Source: Bryobacterales bacterium (GTDB taxonomy: Bacteria; Acidobacteriota; Terriglobia; Bryobacterales; UBA6623). From it: DNA of 64,000 nucleotides. The notes below the pieces were generated by a model. The model worked only from the letters and a program-made list of their open reading frames with translations, ran no database searches and was not told the origin of the DNA. A program made the translations under genes and the position numbers. Location: positions 19,393 to 83,392 of the forward strand of contig JAJEHF010000145.1 in the NCBI GenBank assembly GCA_022823865.1, in the 5' to 3' direction. Of the stretch, positions 42,884 to 51,470 are shown piece by piece. Within the stretch, counting starts at the first letter, position 1. Every line of letters starts with the position of its first letter.

Positions 42884-44037
42884 AATCCCTGAAGCTCAAC
42901 CACGCACTGGCATACGCGGCCTTGGCGCTTGCGTGCGCGGCCCAGCCCGCGCGGGCACAGGTGCCGCAGGTCGCGGTCGACATCCCGGACGGGGTGCCCC
43001 TGCGGGTCGCCGCGCAGGACTTCTCGGACAGCGAGTCCGAGGTGCGGGGCGGAGCGATCGTGATCCACCTGTCCGGATCGGTCCACTTCCGCCACGACGG
43101 CGCAGACCCGGTACGCGCGATCGCCCTGCGCGTCGCGGCTGGCGAGGAGACGCTGGGCGGCCGCGCCACGGTGACCATGCCAAGCTTGCACACCGCCCAA
43201 GGCGAGAGCTTCGAAGTGCCGCTGAACCTGCGCTTGGTGCGCCCCCTGCCGCTGGGCCAAGGCTCCGCGGTTCGCATTGAGCCTGACGCCGTGCTGTTCG
43301 CCTCGCTGGCCGCCGCCGGGCCGGACCGGCTTGATTCGATTCGCAAGCTGACAGTGCTCGAGATGGAGGCGCGGCGCGACCGGGAGCACTTCCTGGCCCT
43401 GTGGCAGCGCGGGGGCAAGCCCGCCCTGACCGCGGCCATGCAGGCCAGCCTGCGCCGCCAAGCCGCGCGGCCCCGCCTCGAAGTTCGTCTGGCGGGCCAA
43501 GGGCCTGCCACGGTCGCGGCCGCAGAGCCGGTCCGCGAGATGGAGATTGCAGTGGTGAACCAGGCCGACGCACCGCTGATCTTGGAGTCGGGATCGGCTC
43601 AGGTGCGCGGATCGGTCTCCGATGCTCCGCGATTTCTCCTGCGCAGCCGTGGCGGACGGGCAGTGCGGCACTTTGACATCGGCTGGCTCGTGCGCGACGG
43701 CGCCGGATCGCTCTATTCGGTCGGGTCCGCGCCAGTCACCGAACGGGCCAGCGTGGCCGGGCCACAGGCTCAAGAAGCCACGGGCGAAGGTCGGTTCCTG
43801 ATCCGGCCCGCGTCCGACGGTGATCCGGCCATCGGTGCCATGCTGGCCTACTTGCGCAGCGCCCAATTCGACGACGGCACGGTCTGGGTGCCGAGCCGCG
43901 AAACGCTGGAAGCGGCGCGGCTGGCCGAGGCGGTGCCGGTTTCGGCCGAAGAGCGGCGACTGAGCCAGCTGTATCGAGAGCGCGGAGCGGACGCGATCGC
44001 CGAGGAATTGCGGAAATTCACCCAATCCGGCCAGTGA
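42880..44037 (+). CDS. Secreted protein of unknown function in the ECF operon
   Basis: A 385-residue protein with a signal peptide (NHALAYAALALACAAQPARA). The mature part has a beta-rich region (RGGAIVIHLSGSVHFRHDGA, then GRATVTMPSL), a helical, charged middle (LEMEARRDREHFLALWQRGG) and a second beta-rich region, ending in a helical C-terminus. No family recognised. It overlaps the anti-sigma gene by 4 nt, so it is probably the output or a sensor partner of that system. Confidence 0.75.
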   Translation: MKSLKLNHALAYAALALACAAQPARAQVPQVAVDIPDGVPLRVAAQDFSDSESEVRGGAIVIHLSGSVHFRHDGADPVRAIALRVAAGEETLGGRATVTMPSLHTAQGESFEVPLNLRLVRPLPLGQGSAVRIEPDAVLFASLAAAGPDRLDSIRKLTVLEMEARRDREHFLALWQRGGKPALTAAMQASLRRQAARPRLEVRLAGQGPATVAAAEPVREMEIAVVNQADAPLILESGSAQVRGSVSDAPRFLLRSRGGRAVRHFDIGWLVRDGAGSLYSVGSAPVTERASVAGPQAQEATGEGRFLIRPASDGDPAIGAMLAYLRSAQFDDGTVWVPSRETLEAARLAEAVPVSAEERRLSQLYRERGADAIAEELRKFTQSGQ

Positions 44038-44090
44038 CCGTCATCGCGCCTGCCCGGGCTTGCGGAACCCCAGGCTGGCGTGGACGGATC

Positions 44091-44822
44091 ATGCGCGCGT
44101 GGAGCCGTCCGCGATGCCGGGCCGTGCTTGCGTCGGCGATCAGCCTCCACTTGCTCGCCCACTGCGGCACGGTTCCGGACGACGCAGGCTTCGTTCCCAT
44201 ATTCGACGGCGAGACATTGACGGACTGGCGCGCCGTTCCCGAAGACCTCGGAGCGGCTTGGTCGGTCCAGGACGGAGCGATCCAGGGAGCGGGCCTGGAG
44301 AAACGCCTTTCCTATCTCGTGTATTCCGCCGACGAAGAGCTGAGCGACTTCGAGCTCAGGCTCAGCTACCGGATGCTGACCGACGGAAATACCGGCGTCG
44401 AACTCAGGGCGCGAGCGGACACGACGGGCAAGCGTCCGTTCGAGGGCTACCACGCCGATCTGGGCCATGTCGGAATCGGCCCGCAGATCCTTGGCGCGTG
44501 GGACTTCCACTTCGCGACGCGGACGGAATTCCCGTGCGAGCGCGGAACGCGCCTGATCATCGACGAGACAGGCGCCGGCCTTCACCAGAGGATCGAAGAC
44601 CCGGTCCGGATCGAAGATATCAGGGAGCGAGACTGGAACCACTGCCGGGTCCGCGCGCAAGGCGACCATTTCCAGTTCTTCATCAATCGGAAGCTGTCGT
44701 CGGAATTCACGGACGGGATTGGCGAGGGACGGCTCGAGAGCGGGTCCATCGCGCTCCAACTGCACGATGACCGCACGATCGTCCAATTCAAGGACATCCT
44801 GCTGAAGCGCCTGGGCGACTGA
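44091..44822 (+). CDS. DUF1080 (3-keto-disaccharide hydrolase-like) protein
   Basis: A 243-residue exported protein from ATG 44091; a GTG at 44034 overlapping the preceding stop is possible. The N-terminus is a hydrophobic signal ending in LLAHC, an imperfect lipobox. The DUF1080 concanavalin-like core reads FVPIFDGETLTDWRAV, WSVQDGAIQGAG, DFELRLSYRMLTDGNTGVEL and WNHCRVRAQGDHFQFFINR. The family includes 3-keto-glycoside hydrolases; specific substrate unknown. It closes the ECF operon. Confidence 0.85.
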   Translation: MRAWSRPRCRAVLASAISLHLLAHCGTVPDDAGFVPIFDGETLTDWRAVPEDLGAAWSVQDGAIQGAGLEKRLSYLVYSADEELSDFELRLSYRMLTDGNTGVELRARADTTGKRPFEGYHADLGHVGIGPQILGAWDFHFATRTEFPCERGTRLIIDETGAGLHQRIEDPVRIEDIRERDWNHCRVRAQGDHFQFFINRKLSSEFTDGIGEGRLESGSIALQLHDDRTIVQFKDILLKRLGD

Positions 44823-44930
44823 CGGAGCAAGAAGCCGCTGTTGCCGGCTCCCGGCTCCTAGCCTGCACGCCAGGGAGGGATCCGTCGCGGCCGAGGTCTA
44901 CCGCGTGCTTTTCTTGCCGTCGCGATCCGT

Positions 44931-46121
44931 CTACCTGCCTAGGTTCTCGTACCACTTGATGTTCTTGGTGGCACCGCCGATCTGAACGATGTCCAAGCGG
45001 CCGTCGCCGTTGATGTCGGCTACCGCGCAACCGGAAGCCGACATGCCGAGGTGGTCGAGATCCTGATGCTGCCACGCGGCGCCGGCGTCGTCTTGGGCGT
45101 AGAAGACGTGGGAACCGGCAATCTCGCCGCGCGCCCGGTCACCGGCGACGATGTCGTCGCGCCCGTCGCCGTTGAAGTCGCCGACGCACACTTCATGCCC
45201 CTCGATGAGCTCCTCATAGATGATCCGGCGCTGCCAGTCCCCCGAGGGATCCTGGGTGTAGACGACAACCTCGTTTCCGTGCCACGGCTCGACCGAGGTG
45301 ATGAATCGCCTGTCCCCGAGGCTGCCGACCGCCACGTCGCTCGCGCCCGCGGTCCTCGGCTCCTCCTTGTGGCCCCTTGAGAGGCGCGTGTTCTTCCAAG
45401 CCACCGAATCGCCTTCCCCGGCGGGATCGTGGAGCGTGATCCCATCGAAGCCGGCCGTTAGCAGCTCCTCGCGCCCGTCGTCATCCCACTGAACCACCCG
45501 CACGCGGTGCAGCACGCCGCTGAGCTGGTCGTCGATGAGCAGCCGCTCCCACTTTCCCTCCAAGTCTTTCGGCACGTGATAGTAGACCAGCGGCACGTTG
45601 TCCTCGTACTTGGGCGCTAGCGCGTCGGCGCCGATCAGCGGCGCGTTGACGAGCTCTTTCGTGCCGTCTCCGTCCACATCGGCCCACGCGACATGGTGGG
45701 ATGTCGTGAGCTCGTCGACGAGAATGGACTTCCAGGGCTCGCGCGGGTCTCCTTGGTGCCGCAGCAGCCAGACCAATCCGCGGCTCTTCGCGGCAACCAT
45801 GCTGAATTCGTTCTCGATCGAAATCTCCGGGATCCCGTCGCCATCGATGTCGTGGGCAGCCATGTTGACCAGCCCGGAGACATCTTGGACCAAGACGTGC
45901 CTGTCCCAAGTCGGGTTCTCGTACCAAGGCAGCTCCTTGACCCGCGAGGTCAGGCCGAGGATGTCGGGACGGCCGTCCTTGTTCATGTCGGTCACCATGA
46001 CCGCGTAGCCGCCCGGGACGTTCGCTTCGATGACATGCGTGCGGAACTGGACCGGTCCGGAGGAATGGGCAGTGGCGCAGAGCAATCCGCCGCCGATGAG
46101 AAGAGGTAAAAGGGATCGCAC
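44931..46121 (-). CDS. Exported FG-GAP/VCBS repeat protein (2)
   Basis: A 396-residue protein. I choose GTG 46119-46121 because a signal peptide follows directly (RSLLPLLIGGGLLCATAHS); an upstream TTG at 46172 is possible. Repeats carry calcium loops DMNKDGRPDILGLTS, DIDGDGIPEISIENEF, DVDGDGTKELVNAP, DFNGDGRDDIVAGDR and DINGDGRLDIVQIGG. Predicted extracytoplasmic beta-propeller, related to the protein at 26915-28069. Binding partner unknown. Confidence 0.85.
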   Translation of the reverse strand: MRSLLPLLIGGGLLCATAHSSGPVQFRTHVIEANVPGGYAVMVTDMNKDGRPDILGLTSRVKELPWYENPTWDRHVLVQDVSGLVNMAAHDIDGDGIPEISIENEFSMVAAKSRGLVWLLRHQGDPREPWKSILVDELTTSHHVAWADVDGDGTKELVNAPLIGADALAPKYEDNVPLVYYHVPKDLEGKWERLLIDDQLSGVLHRVRVVQWDDDGREELLTAGFDGITLHDPAGEGDSVAWKNTRLSRGHKEEPRTAGASDVAVGSLGDRRFITSVEPWHGNEVVVYTQDPSGDWQRRIIYEELIEGHEVCVGDFNGDGRDDIVAGDRARGEIAGSHVFYAQDDAGAAWQHQDLDHLGMSASGCAVADINGDGRLDIVQIGGATKNIKWYENLGR

Positions 46122-46253
46122 GCAGGAATGGTAGCACCGAAAGCCTATCCGTTTCCTCGCCGAAGCTGGCAATTCCCGAACCCATTGCAGGTTCCACTCC
46201 CAAACGCATTCCGGCCGGCGCGAGAACCGTTCCGGAGCAGGCGGCGAGCGAGA

Positions 46254-46282
46254 TTGTCACGCCAGCGCGGGCTTGGTACAAT
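46254..46282 (+). promoter_or_regulatory. Promoter of the cytochrome oxidase operon
   Basis: TTGTCA (46254-46259) and TACAAT (46277-46282) are separated by exactly 17 bp, each one mismatch from the sigma-70 consensus. This predicts a start near 46289 and a ~92-nt leader before coxB, which includes a run of seven Gs (46294-46300). Confidence 0.75.
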
Positions 46283-46380
46283 ACGGGTTTCTAGGGGGGG
46301 TCGCAGCGATCGCGGGCGCAAGCTCGGCGAATTCGGGTGCAGTCGCCTCCGCTCCACGAACCTCGAGGACTGAACCATCT

Positions 46381-47193
46381 ATGGGTCTTCTGCTCGCTAT
46401 CGTCGTCTGGGCCATCACCTTCGCAATGGCCGTTCCCTTCGTCACGCAGACTTGGTGGATGCCCGAATCGATCACCGCGCTGGGCGACGAGATCGACCGG
46501 GCGTTCAACTGGACCCTGATCGGCACCGGTGTCATCTTCTTGCTGGCACAGGCGGCGCTCGGCTACACGGTCTGGCAGTTCAGCCGCCCCACCGACAAGC
46601 CGGCCTCCGATTCGCACGGCAACAACAAGCTCGAAATTCTCTGGACGACGGCCGCGGCGGTGATCTTCGTCGGCCTGACGTTCGTCACCTACTCGGTCTG
46701 GGCCGAGACGCGCTTCATCGAGCAGAAGTCGATGCAGCCGTCCGCGGACCGGCTCATCGTGGAAGTCACCGGCCAGCAATTCGTGTGGAACATGCGCTAC
46801 GCCGGGGAAGACAACCAGTTCGGGCCGACCGATATCGCGCTGATCGATGACGCTGCGGGCAATCCGGTGGGCCTGGATCGCAGCGCTCCGGGCGGCGCCG
46901 ACGACATCATGGTGCCGGAAATGCAGGTGCCGGTGAACAAGGAGGTCGAGGTGGTGCTCAAGTCCAAGGACGTGCTGCACAACTTCTTCGTTCCGGAACT
47001 GCGCATCAAGCTGGACACGGTCCCTGGCTTGGTCGGCAAGCTACGTTTCACGGCCACCAAAGAGGGCAAGTACGAGATCGTGTGCTCGGAGCTATGCGGC
47101 CTAGGACACTACAAGATGCGGAGTTTCCTGCACGTGGTCAGCCAGGAGGAGTACGAGGCGTGGATCGCCGAGCAGGCCTCGTACCTGTTCTGA
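46381..47193 (+). CDS. coxB: Cytochrome c oxidase subunit II
   Basis: A 270-residue membrane-anchored subunit carrying the CuA centre. The start is ATG 46381 with GAGGAC upstream; the longer frame from 46273 lies over the promoter leader. Two N-terminal transmembrane helices (LLLAIVVWAITFAMAVPFV and the helix around GVIFLLAQAALGYTVWQF) are followed by a cupredoxin domain. CuA ligands: VLHNFFVPELRIK (His) and CSELCGLGHYKMR (Cys, Glu, Cys, His, Met). No fused cytochrome c domain. Confidence 0.95.
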   Translation: MGLLLAIVVWAITFAMAVPFVTQTWWMPESITALGDEIDRAFNWTLIGTGVIFLLAQAALGYTVWQFSRPTDKPASDSHGNNKLEILWTTAAAVIFVGLTFVTYSVWAETRFIEQKSMQPSADRLIVEVTGQQFVWNMRYAGEDNQFGPTDIALIDDAAGNPVGLDRSAPGGADDIMVPEMQVPVNKEVEVVLKSKDVLHNFFVPELRIKLDTVPGLVGKLRFTATKEGKYEIVCSELCGLGHYKMRSFLHVVSQEEYEAWIAEQASYLF

Positions 47194-47232
47194 CGCCTGT
47201 CGCAGGCGCGGCGTTGAGGGACTAACCAAGTC

Positions 47233-49059
47233 ATGACCGAAGTTCAGCCATCCAAGGAAGTCGCCGAATACACGGAAGTGCACCGGCACCCCGAGCCGAA
47301 GAGTTTCCTCTGGAAGTACATCTTCTCGGTGGATCACAAGGTGATCGGCATCCAGTACATGTTGCTGGCGGTGGTCGCGGTCTTTGTGGGCATGGCGCTG
47401 AGCCTGTTGGTGCGGCTGCGCTTGGTCTGCCCGGAGTGCTCCTACCCGCTGCTCGGCACGTTCTTCCCCGTGGGCGCGCCCGAGGGCGTGATGACCCCGG
47501 AATTCTACCTGGCCATGCTGACCATGCACGGCACGGTGATGGTGTTCATGGTGCTGACCACGGCGCCGCAGGGAGGCTTCGGGAACTACTTCCTGCCCAT
47601 CCAGATCGGCGCTGCGGACATGGCCTTTCCGCGCCTGAACATGCTTTCGTTCTGGACGACCTTCGTGTCGTTCCTGCTGCTGATGGCCGCGTTTGTCGTC
47701 GAAGGCGGGGCGCCGATGTCCGGCTGGACAGGCTACCCGCCGCTCAGCGCCCTGCCGGAAGCGACGGTCCAAGGCATCGGCCAAGACCTGTGGCTGGCAT
47801 CGATCGCAGTCTTTTGCATCGCCTCGCTGCTGGGGGCGCTCAACTTCATCGTCACCACGCTCGACCTGCGCGCCAAGGGCCTGACCATGATGCGGATGCC
47901 CCTGACGTGCTGGACCTGGTTCGTGACCGCAATCCTGGGCCTGCTGGCGTTCGGCGTCCTGCTGGCAGCCGGCGTCCTGCTGCTGATGGACCGCAACGTG
48001 GGCACGAGCTTCTTCGTGCCCGCCGGGCTGGTCGTCAGCGACAAGGTCATCGACCACTCGGGCGGCTCCCCGATCCTGTGGCAGCACCTGTTCTGGTTCT
48101 TCGGCCACCCCGAGGTCTACATCGCCATCCTGCCCGGCATGGGAGTCACCTCGCACGTGCTGTCGACCTTCGCCCGCAAGACGGTATTCGGCTACCGGGC
48201 GATGGTCTACGCCATCGCCGCCATCGGCGGGCTGGGCTTCGTGGTGTGGGGACACCACATGTTCGTCAGCGGGATGAGCCCGTACTCGGCGTTCGTGTTC
48301 TCGGTGCTGACGATGTGCATCGGCGTGCCATCGGCCATCAAGACCTTCAACTGGATCGGCACGATGTGGGGGGGCAAGATCCGCTTCACCTCGCCGATGC
48401 TGTATTCGATCGGGTTCGTCTCTCTGTTCGTCTCAGGCGGGCTTTCGGGGATCTTCCTCGGGCAGCCGACCGTCGACCTGTACTTCCACGACACCTACTT
48501 CGTCGTGGCACACTTCCACCTGATCATGGGGGTGGCCGCGATCTTCGGGATGTTCGCCGGGATGACCTTCTGGTTCCCGAAGATGTTCGGCAGGATGATG
48601 AACGAGCCGCTGAGCAAGATCCACTTCTGGATCACGTTTGTCGGCGTGTACGCGATCTTCGGCCCGATGCACTATCTCGGGATGCTGCCGCACCCGCGCC
48701 GCTACGCGGAGATCACCGGCGTGGACTATCTAGCCGCTAACGGCGCCGCGGAACTGCAAATGTTCGTGACCGTCGCGGCGGTGCTGACGGTGCTGGCGCA
48801 ATTCATATTCCTGTACAACTTCGTCAAGAGCATCTTCGCGGGCAAGGAGTGCCGCGAGGAGAATCCATGGGAGGCCACGACGCTGGAATGGGCGATCCCC
48901 TCCCCGCCTCCGCACGACAATTTCGCCGGCAAGGTGCCGCATGTCTACCGCGGGGCTTACGACTTCAGCCTGAAGGGCGCCAAGCGCGACTTCGCGATGC
49001 AGTGTAACGACGACAAGGCTGTGTTCGGCGAGCCCGCGACGCAAGCGTCCGGCGACTGA
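47233..49059 (+). CDS. coxA: Cytochrome c oxidase subunit I
   Basis: A 608-residue heme-copper oxidase catalytic subunit with at least 12 transmembrane helices. Ligands: H99 (TMHGTVM, low-spin heme), H292 with E294 and Y296 in FGHPEVY (CuB and its cross-linked tyrosine), H341/H342 in WGHHMF (CuB), and H427/H429 in AHFHLIM (hemes). E294 and Y296 in GHPEVY point to the A-type. A loop near residue 66 has CPEC. The cytoplasmic C-terminus is about 65 residues long. Confidence 0.97.
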   Translation: MTEVQPSKEVAEYTEVHRHPEPKSFLWKYIFSVDHKVIGIQYMLLAVVAVFVGMALSLLVRLRLVCPECSYPLLGTFFPVGAPEGVMTPEFYLAMLTMHGTVMVFMVLTTAPQGGFGNYFLPIQIGAADMAFPRLNMLSFWTTFVSFLLLMAAFVVEGGAPMSGWTGYPPLSALPEATVQGIGQDLWLASIAVFCIASLLGALNFIVTTLDLRAKGLTMMRMPLTCWTWFVTAILGLLAFGVLLAAGVLLLMDRNVGTSFFVPAGLVVSDKVIDHSGGSPILWQHLFWFFGHPEVYIAILPGMGVTSHVLSTFARKTVFGYRAMVYAIAAIGGLGFVVWGHHMFVSGMSPYSAFVFSVLTMCIGVPSAIKTFNWIGTMWGGKIRFTSPMLYSIGFVSLFVSGGLSGIFLGQPTVDLYFHDTYFVVAHFHLIMGVAAIFGMFAGMTFWFPKMFGRMMNEPLSKIHFWITFVGVYAIFGPMHYLGMLPHPRRYAEITGVDYLAANGAAELQMFVTVAAVLTVLAQFIFLYNFVKSIFAGKECREENPWEATTLEWAIPSPPPHDNFAGKVPHVYRGAYDFSLKGAKRDFAMQCNDDKAVFGEPATQASGD

Positions 49060-49071
49060 TCGACAACGACG

Positions 49072-49728
49072 ATGCCCGCGACCCTCAGTCCAAGCGAAGC
49101 GCCGCCCGTCACCGCGACCGGTGGCGGGGACTTCGTCACGCTGCCCCCGTCGCAGGAAGGCGACTGGCACAATCCTAGCGGCGACCCCGTGGTCCAGCGC
49201 TACAAGCTCGGCGTATGGATCGGCATGGGCGGCATCCTAATGTTCTTTGCCGCCTTGACCAGCGCGATGATCGTTCGGCAGGGCCTCTCCGGTGACTGGG
49301 TGCCCGTTGCCGTGCCGCCCGTGCTGTACGTCAGCACCTTGGTGCTGCTGGTGTCCAGCTTCACCGTCGAGCGCGCCCGCCGCGAAGCCGTGGCGGGAAA
49401 CTCGGCAGGGCTGCGACGCTGGATGAACGCCTCGGCGGGGGTCGGCTTGGCGTTTCTGGCCGGCCAGTTGCTGGGCTGGCAGGAGTTGGCGGAGCGGGGC
49501 CTGTACGTGGCGTCGAATCCGGCCAACTCGTTCTACTACGTGCTCACCGCTGGCCACGGACTGCACTTGCTCGGCGGGATCGCGGTGATGGGTTACGTCT
49601 GGGTGCGCATCCGGGCCGGCAAGCCCTGGCCGACGCGCCTCGCTGTCGTGGAAGCGACCGCGCTGTATTGGCATTTTCTCGATGTCCTGTGGATCTACAT
49701 CCTCGGACTGCTGGTGTTTTGGAGGTAA
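49072..49728 (+). CDS. coxC: Cytochrome c oxidase subunit III (first copy)
   Basis: A 218-residue membrane protein of the COX3 family. Motifs: YKLGVWIGMGGILMFFAALT, SAMIVRQGLSGDWVP, FLAGQLLGWQELAERGLYV, FYYVLTAGHGLHLLGGIAV and ATALYWHFLDVLWIYILGLL. The family's Y-W-H-F-x-D-x-W-I motif is intact. A second subunit-III gene follows 4 bp later. Confidence 0.9.
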   Translation: MPATLSPSEAPPVTATGGGDFVTLPPSQEGDWHNPSGDPVVQRYKLGVWIGMGGILMFFAALTSAMIVRQGLSGDWVPVAVPPVLYVSTLVLLVSSFTVERARREAVAGNSAGLRRWMNASAGVGLAFLAGQLLGWQELAERGLYVASNPANSFYYVLTAGHGLHLLGGIAVMGYVWVRIRAGKPWPTRLAVVEATALYWHFLDVLWIYILGLLVFWR

Positions 49729-49732
49729 GCGG

Positions 49733-50365
49733 ATGTCGGACGGACACGCGGCCACGATGGCGGCACCGACATGGCAGGGCGGCGGCACGCCGCTCGCAGT
49801 CGGCCACAAGAAGCTCGGGATGTGGCTGTTCATCATCTCGGACTCGCTGACGTTCTCGGCGCTGCTGCTGGCCTACAGCTACGTGCGCGTGGCCAACGAC
49901 TGGCCCACGCCGTTTCACTTCTTTCCGTCGATCGTCTTCTCCACGATCATGACGCTGGTGCTGCTGACCAGCAGCCTGACCATGGTCTACGCAGTCTCGG
50001 CAGCCCACCACGGCGCCCGGCGCAAGGCCGTGAAATGGATCTGGGCAACGGCCTTCTTCGGCTCGCTGTTCGTGGTGCTGCACGGGTACGAGTGGCTGCA
50101 CTTGATGCACGACGAAGGCATGTACCCGTGGGCGAACGAGTACGGCACGCCACTGTTCGGAGGGACGTTCTTCCTGATCACCGGCCTGCACATGTTCCAC
50201 GTCATCACCGGCGTGGCGTACCTAGGTATCGTGGCGCTCGGCTACCGCCGCGGCAAGTGGCTGCCCGAGGACGTCGAGGTGGCCGGGCTCTACTGGCACT
50301 TCGTGGACTTGGTCTGGATGTTCGTCTTCCCCCTGATCTACCTGCTCTCCACGAGCGTCGACTGA
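49733..50365 (+). CDS. Cytochrome c oxidase subunit III (second copy)
   Basis: A 210-residue COX3 family protein from ATG 49733, with GGAGG 7 nt upstream. It differs markedly from the first copy: HKKLGMWLFIISDSLTFSAL, VVLHGYEWLHLMHDEGMYPW, FFLITGLHMFHVITGVAYLG and GLYWHFVDLVWMFVFPLIYL. Tandem, diverged subunit-III genes occur in some bacterial oxidase clusters. The two may form a heterodimer or together replace the seven-helix subunit III (inference). Confidence 0.88.
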   Translation: MSDGHAATMAAPTWQGGGTPLAVGHKKLGMWLFIISDSLTFSALLLAYSYVRVANDWPTPFHFFPSIVFSTIMTLVLLTSSLTMVYAVSAAHHGARRKAVKWIWATAFFGSLFVVLHGYEWLHLMHDEGMYPWANEYGTPLFGGTFFLITGLHMFHVITGVAYLGIVALGYRRGKWLPEDVEVAGLYWHFVDLVWMFVFPLIYLLSTSVD

Positions 50366-50381
50366 AGCGAGCGAGATCGTC

Positions 50382-50915
50382 ATGCTGCTATCCCTGATCG
50401 GCTACCTGTTCTGCCTTGCCCTGGGCGCCTGGGGCTTTGTCACGACCGGCCAGCTGCTGGCCTCCGGCAACATCACTGCCACCTTGGACAACCTGTTCCT
50501 CGCGCTATTCGCTGCCCTGATGGGCGTGACCTGCTTCGGCTACCTCGCCTGGCGGTTCTATCCGGCACTGGCCAGCGGCGGCGCCGGAGCACCGGCATAT
50601 GCCCTGCCCGAGGATCCGCCCTACACGGACGCCCACCTGCCGCTGTTCAACAAGATCTGGATCGGCCTGCTCGTGCTGACGGCGATCGAGGTGGTGCTGG
50701 CATACGTCCAGATCGCCGGACTGCTGGTCATGCTCGCGATCCTGTTGCTGCTGTCACTGGTCAAGGCCGGCATGATCATGTCGACCTTCATGCACCTGCA
50801 GTTCGACAACAAGCTGCTGGCGCTGATCGTGGTCATTCCAGCCGCAGCCTGTATCCTGATCATGTGCGGCTACTTCTTCCCGGACAGCTTCCGTCTCGTC
50901 GACCTGAAGCCGTGA
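50382..50915 (+). CDS. Cytochrome c oxidase subunit IV-like membrane protein
   Basis: A 177-residue protein with two N-terminal helices and a C-terminal prokaryotic COX4 domain. The C-terminal part reads NKIWIGLLVLTAIEVVLAYV, then LVKAGMIMSTFMHLQFDNK, the hallmark of this family. The extra N-terminal helical pair (SLIGYLFCLALGAWGFVTTG) makes it longer than typical ~100-residue subunits, perhaps a fusion. Overlaps the next gene by 4 nt (GTGA). Confidence 0.88.
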   Translation: MLLSLIGYLFCLALGAWGFVTTGQLLASGNITATLDNLFLALFAALMGVTCFGYLAWRFYPALASGGAGAPAYALPEDPPYTDAHLPLFNKIWIGLLVLTAIEVVLAYVQIAGLLVMLAILLLLSLVKAGMIMSTFMHLQFDNKLLALIVVIPAAACILIMCGYFFPDSFRLVDLKP

Positions 50916-51175
50916 CCGGCCCCAGCAGCACCGCAGCGCGGCATGTGAGCCTGCTGGCTTGCGCAGCTCTGGCGGCCGTGCTGCTCCTAGCGGTGCCCGC
51001 TCGATCGCCGGCTCAGGGTTGCACGATGTGCCGCGAGACCGCGGCCATGCAAAAGGACCGGGCGTTGACGGCGCTGCAGCGCGGGATCGGGGTGCTGGCA
51101 GTGCCCCCGCTCGCCATCGCTACCGGCGTGGTCTGGCTGGTCTGGAAACGCAGGAACCGATTCGCGAACGAATAA
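50912..51175 (+). CDS. Small CxxC membrane protein at the end of the cox operon
   Basis: An 87-residue protein from GTG 50912, overlapping the subunit IV stop. A signal peptide (LLACAALAAVLLLAVPARS) precedes QGCTMCRETAAMQKDRALTA, with a CxxC motif just after the cleavage region. A transmembrane helix follows (GIGVLAVPPLAIATGVVWLV) with a basic RRNRF tail. The layout suggests a periplasmic CxxC next to the membrane, which could bind copper or pass electrons for oxidase assembly. That role is inferred only from position and topology. Confidence 0.75.
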   Translation: MTGPSSTAARHVSLLACAALAAVLLLAVPARSPAQGCTMCRETAAMQKDRALTALQRGIGVLAVPPLAIATGVVWLVWKRRNRFANE

Positions 51176-51423
51176 CGGTCGACGGGACCGGCCCGCACTT
51201 GGCCGGCCGGCCATGAACTCGCCCTGCGCGGCCCCTTTCTGTCGCGCCAGCTAGTCGCGGGGTTCGAGCGTTCTACGCGTCGAAACGCCCGGGCGCTGCA
51301 CCTTCCGCGCGGCAAGCACGCCGTCGCGCTCCAGCTGCGCAGACGGCGCCCCTACGTGTGGCGGCGGCAAGCGCCGAGCGGCGGTCGCCGCGGCACCCGC
51401 TGCCAAGAGATTTTCCCCAGCAC
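51176..51423. other. Intergenic region after the cox operon
   Basis: No gene seen. Contains the self-complementary GGCCGGCCGGCC near 51202-51213, without a T-run, possibly a weak terminator or just GC-rich sequence. Confidence 0.3.
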
Positions 51424-51452
51424 TTGACATCCGCCTAGAAGTATTGCAATAT
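51424..51452 (+). promoter_or_regulatory. Promoter of the secreted HExxH protein gene
   Basis: TTGACA (51424-51429) and CAATAT (51447-51452) have a 17-bp spacer. The predicted start is about 12 nt before the ATG at 51471. Three TTAAG copies (51455-51459, 51464-51468, 51475-51479) follow in an AT-rich patch. Confidence 0.6.
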
Positions 51453-51470
51453 CATTAAGAAAATTAAGGA

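Noticed and set aside
47101..48258. 385-codon open frame antisense to coxA/coxB
   Set aside because: Antisense of strongly conserved oxidase genes; very high His/Gln/Arg content is typical of reversed codons.
51202..51213. GGCCGGCCGGCC as a terminator for the cox operon
   Set aside because: No U-tract follows; may be only GC-rich background.
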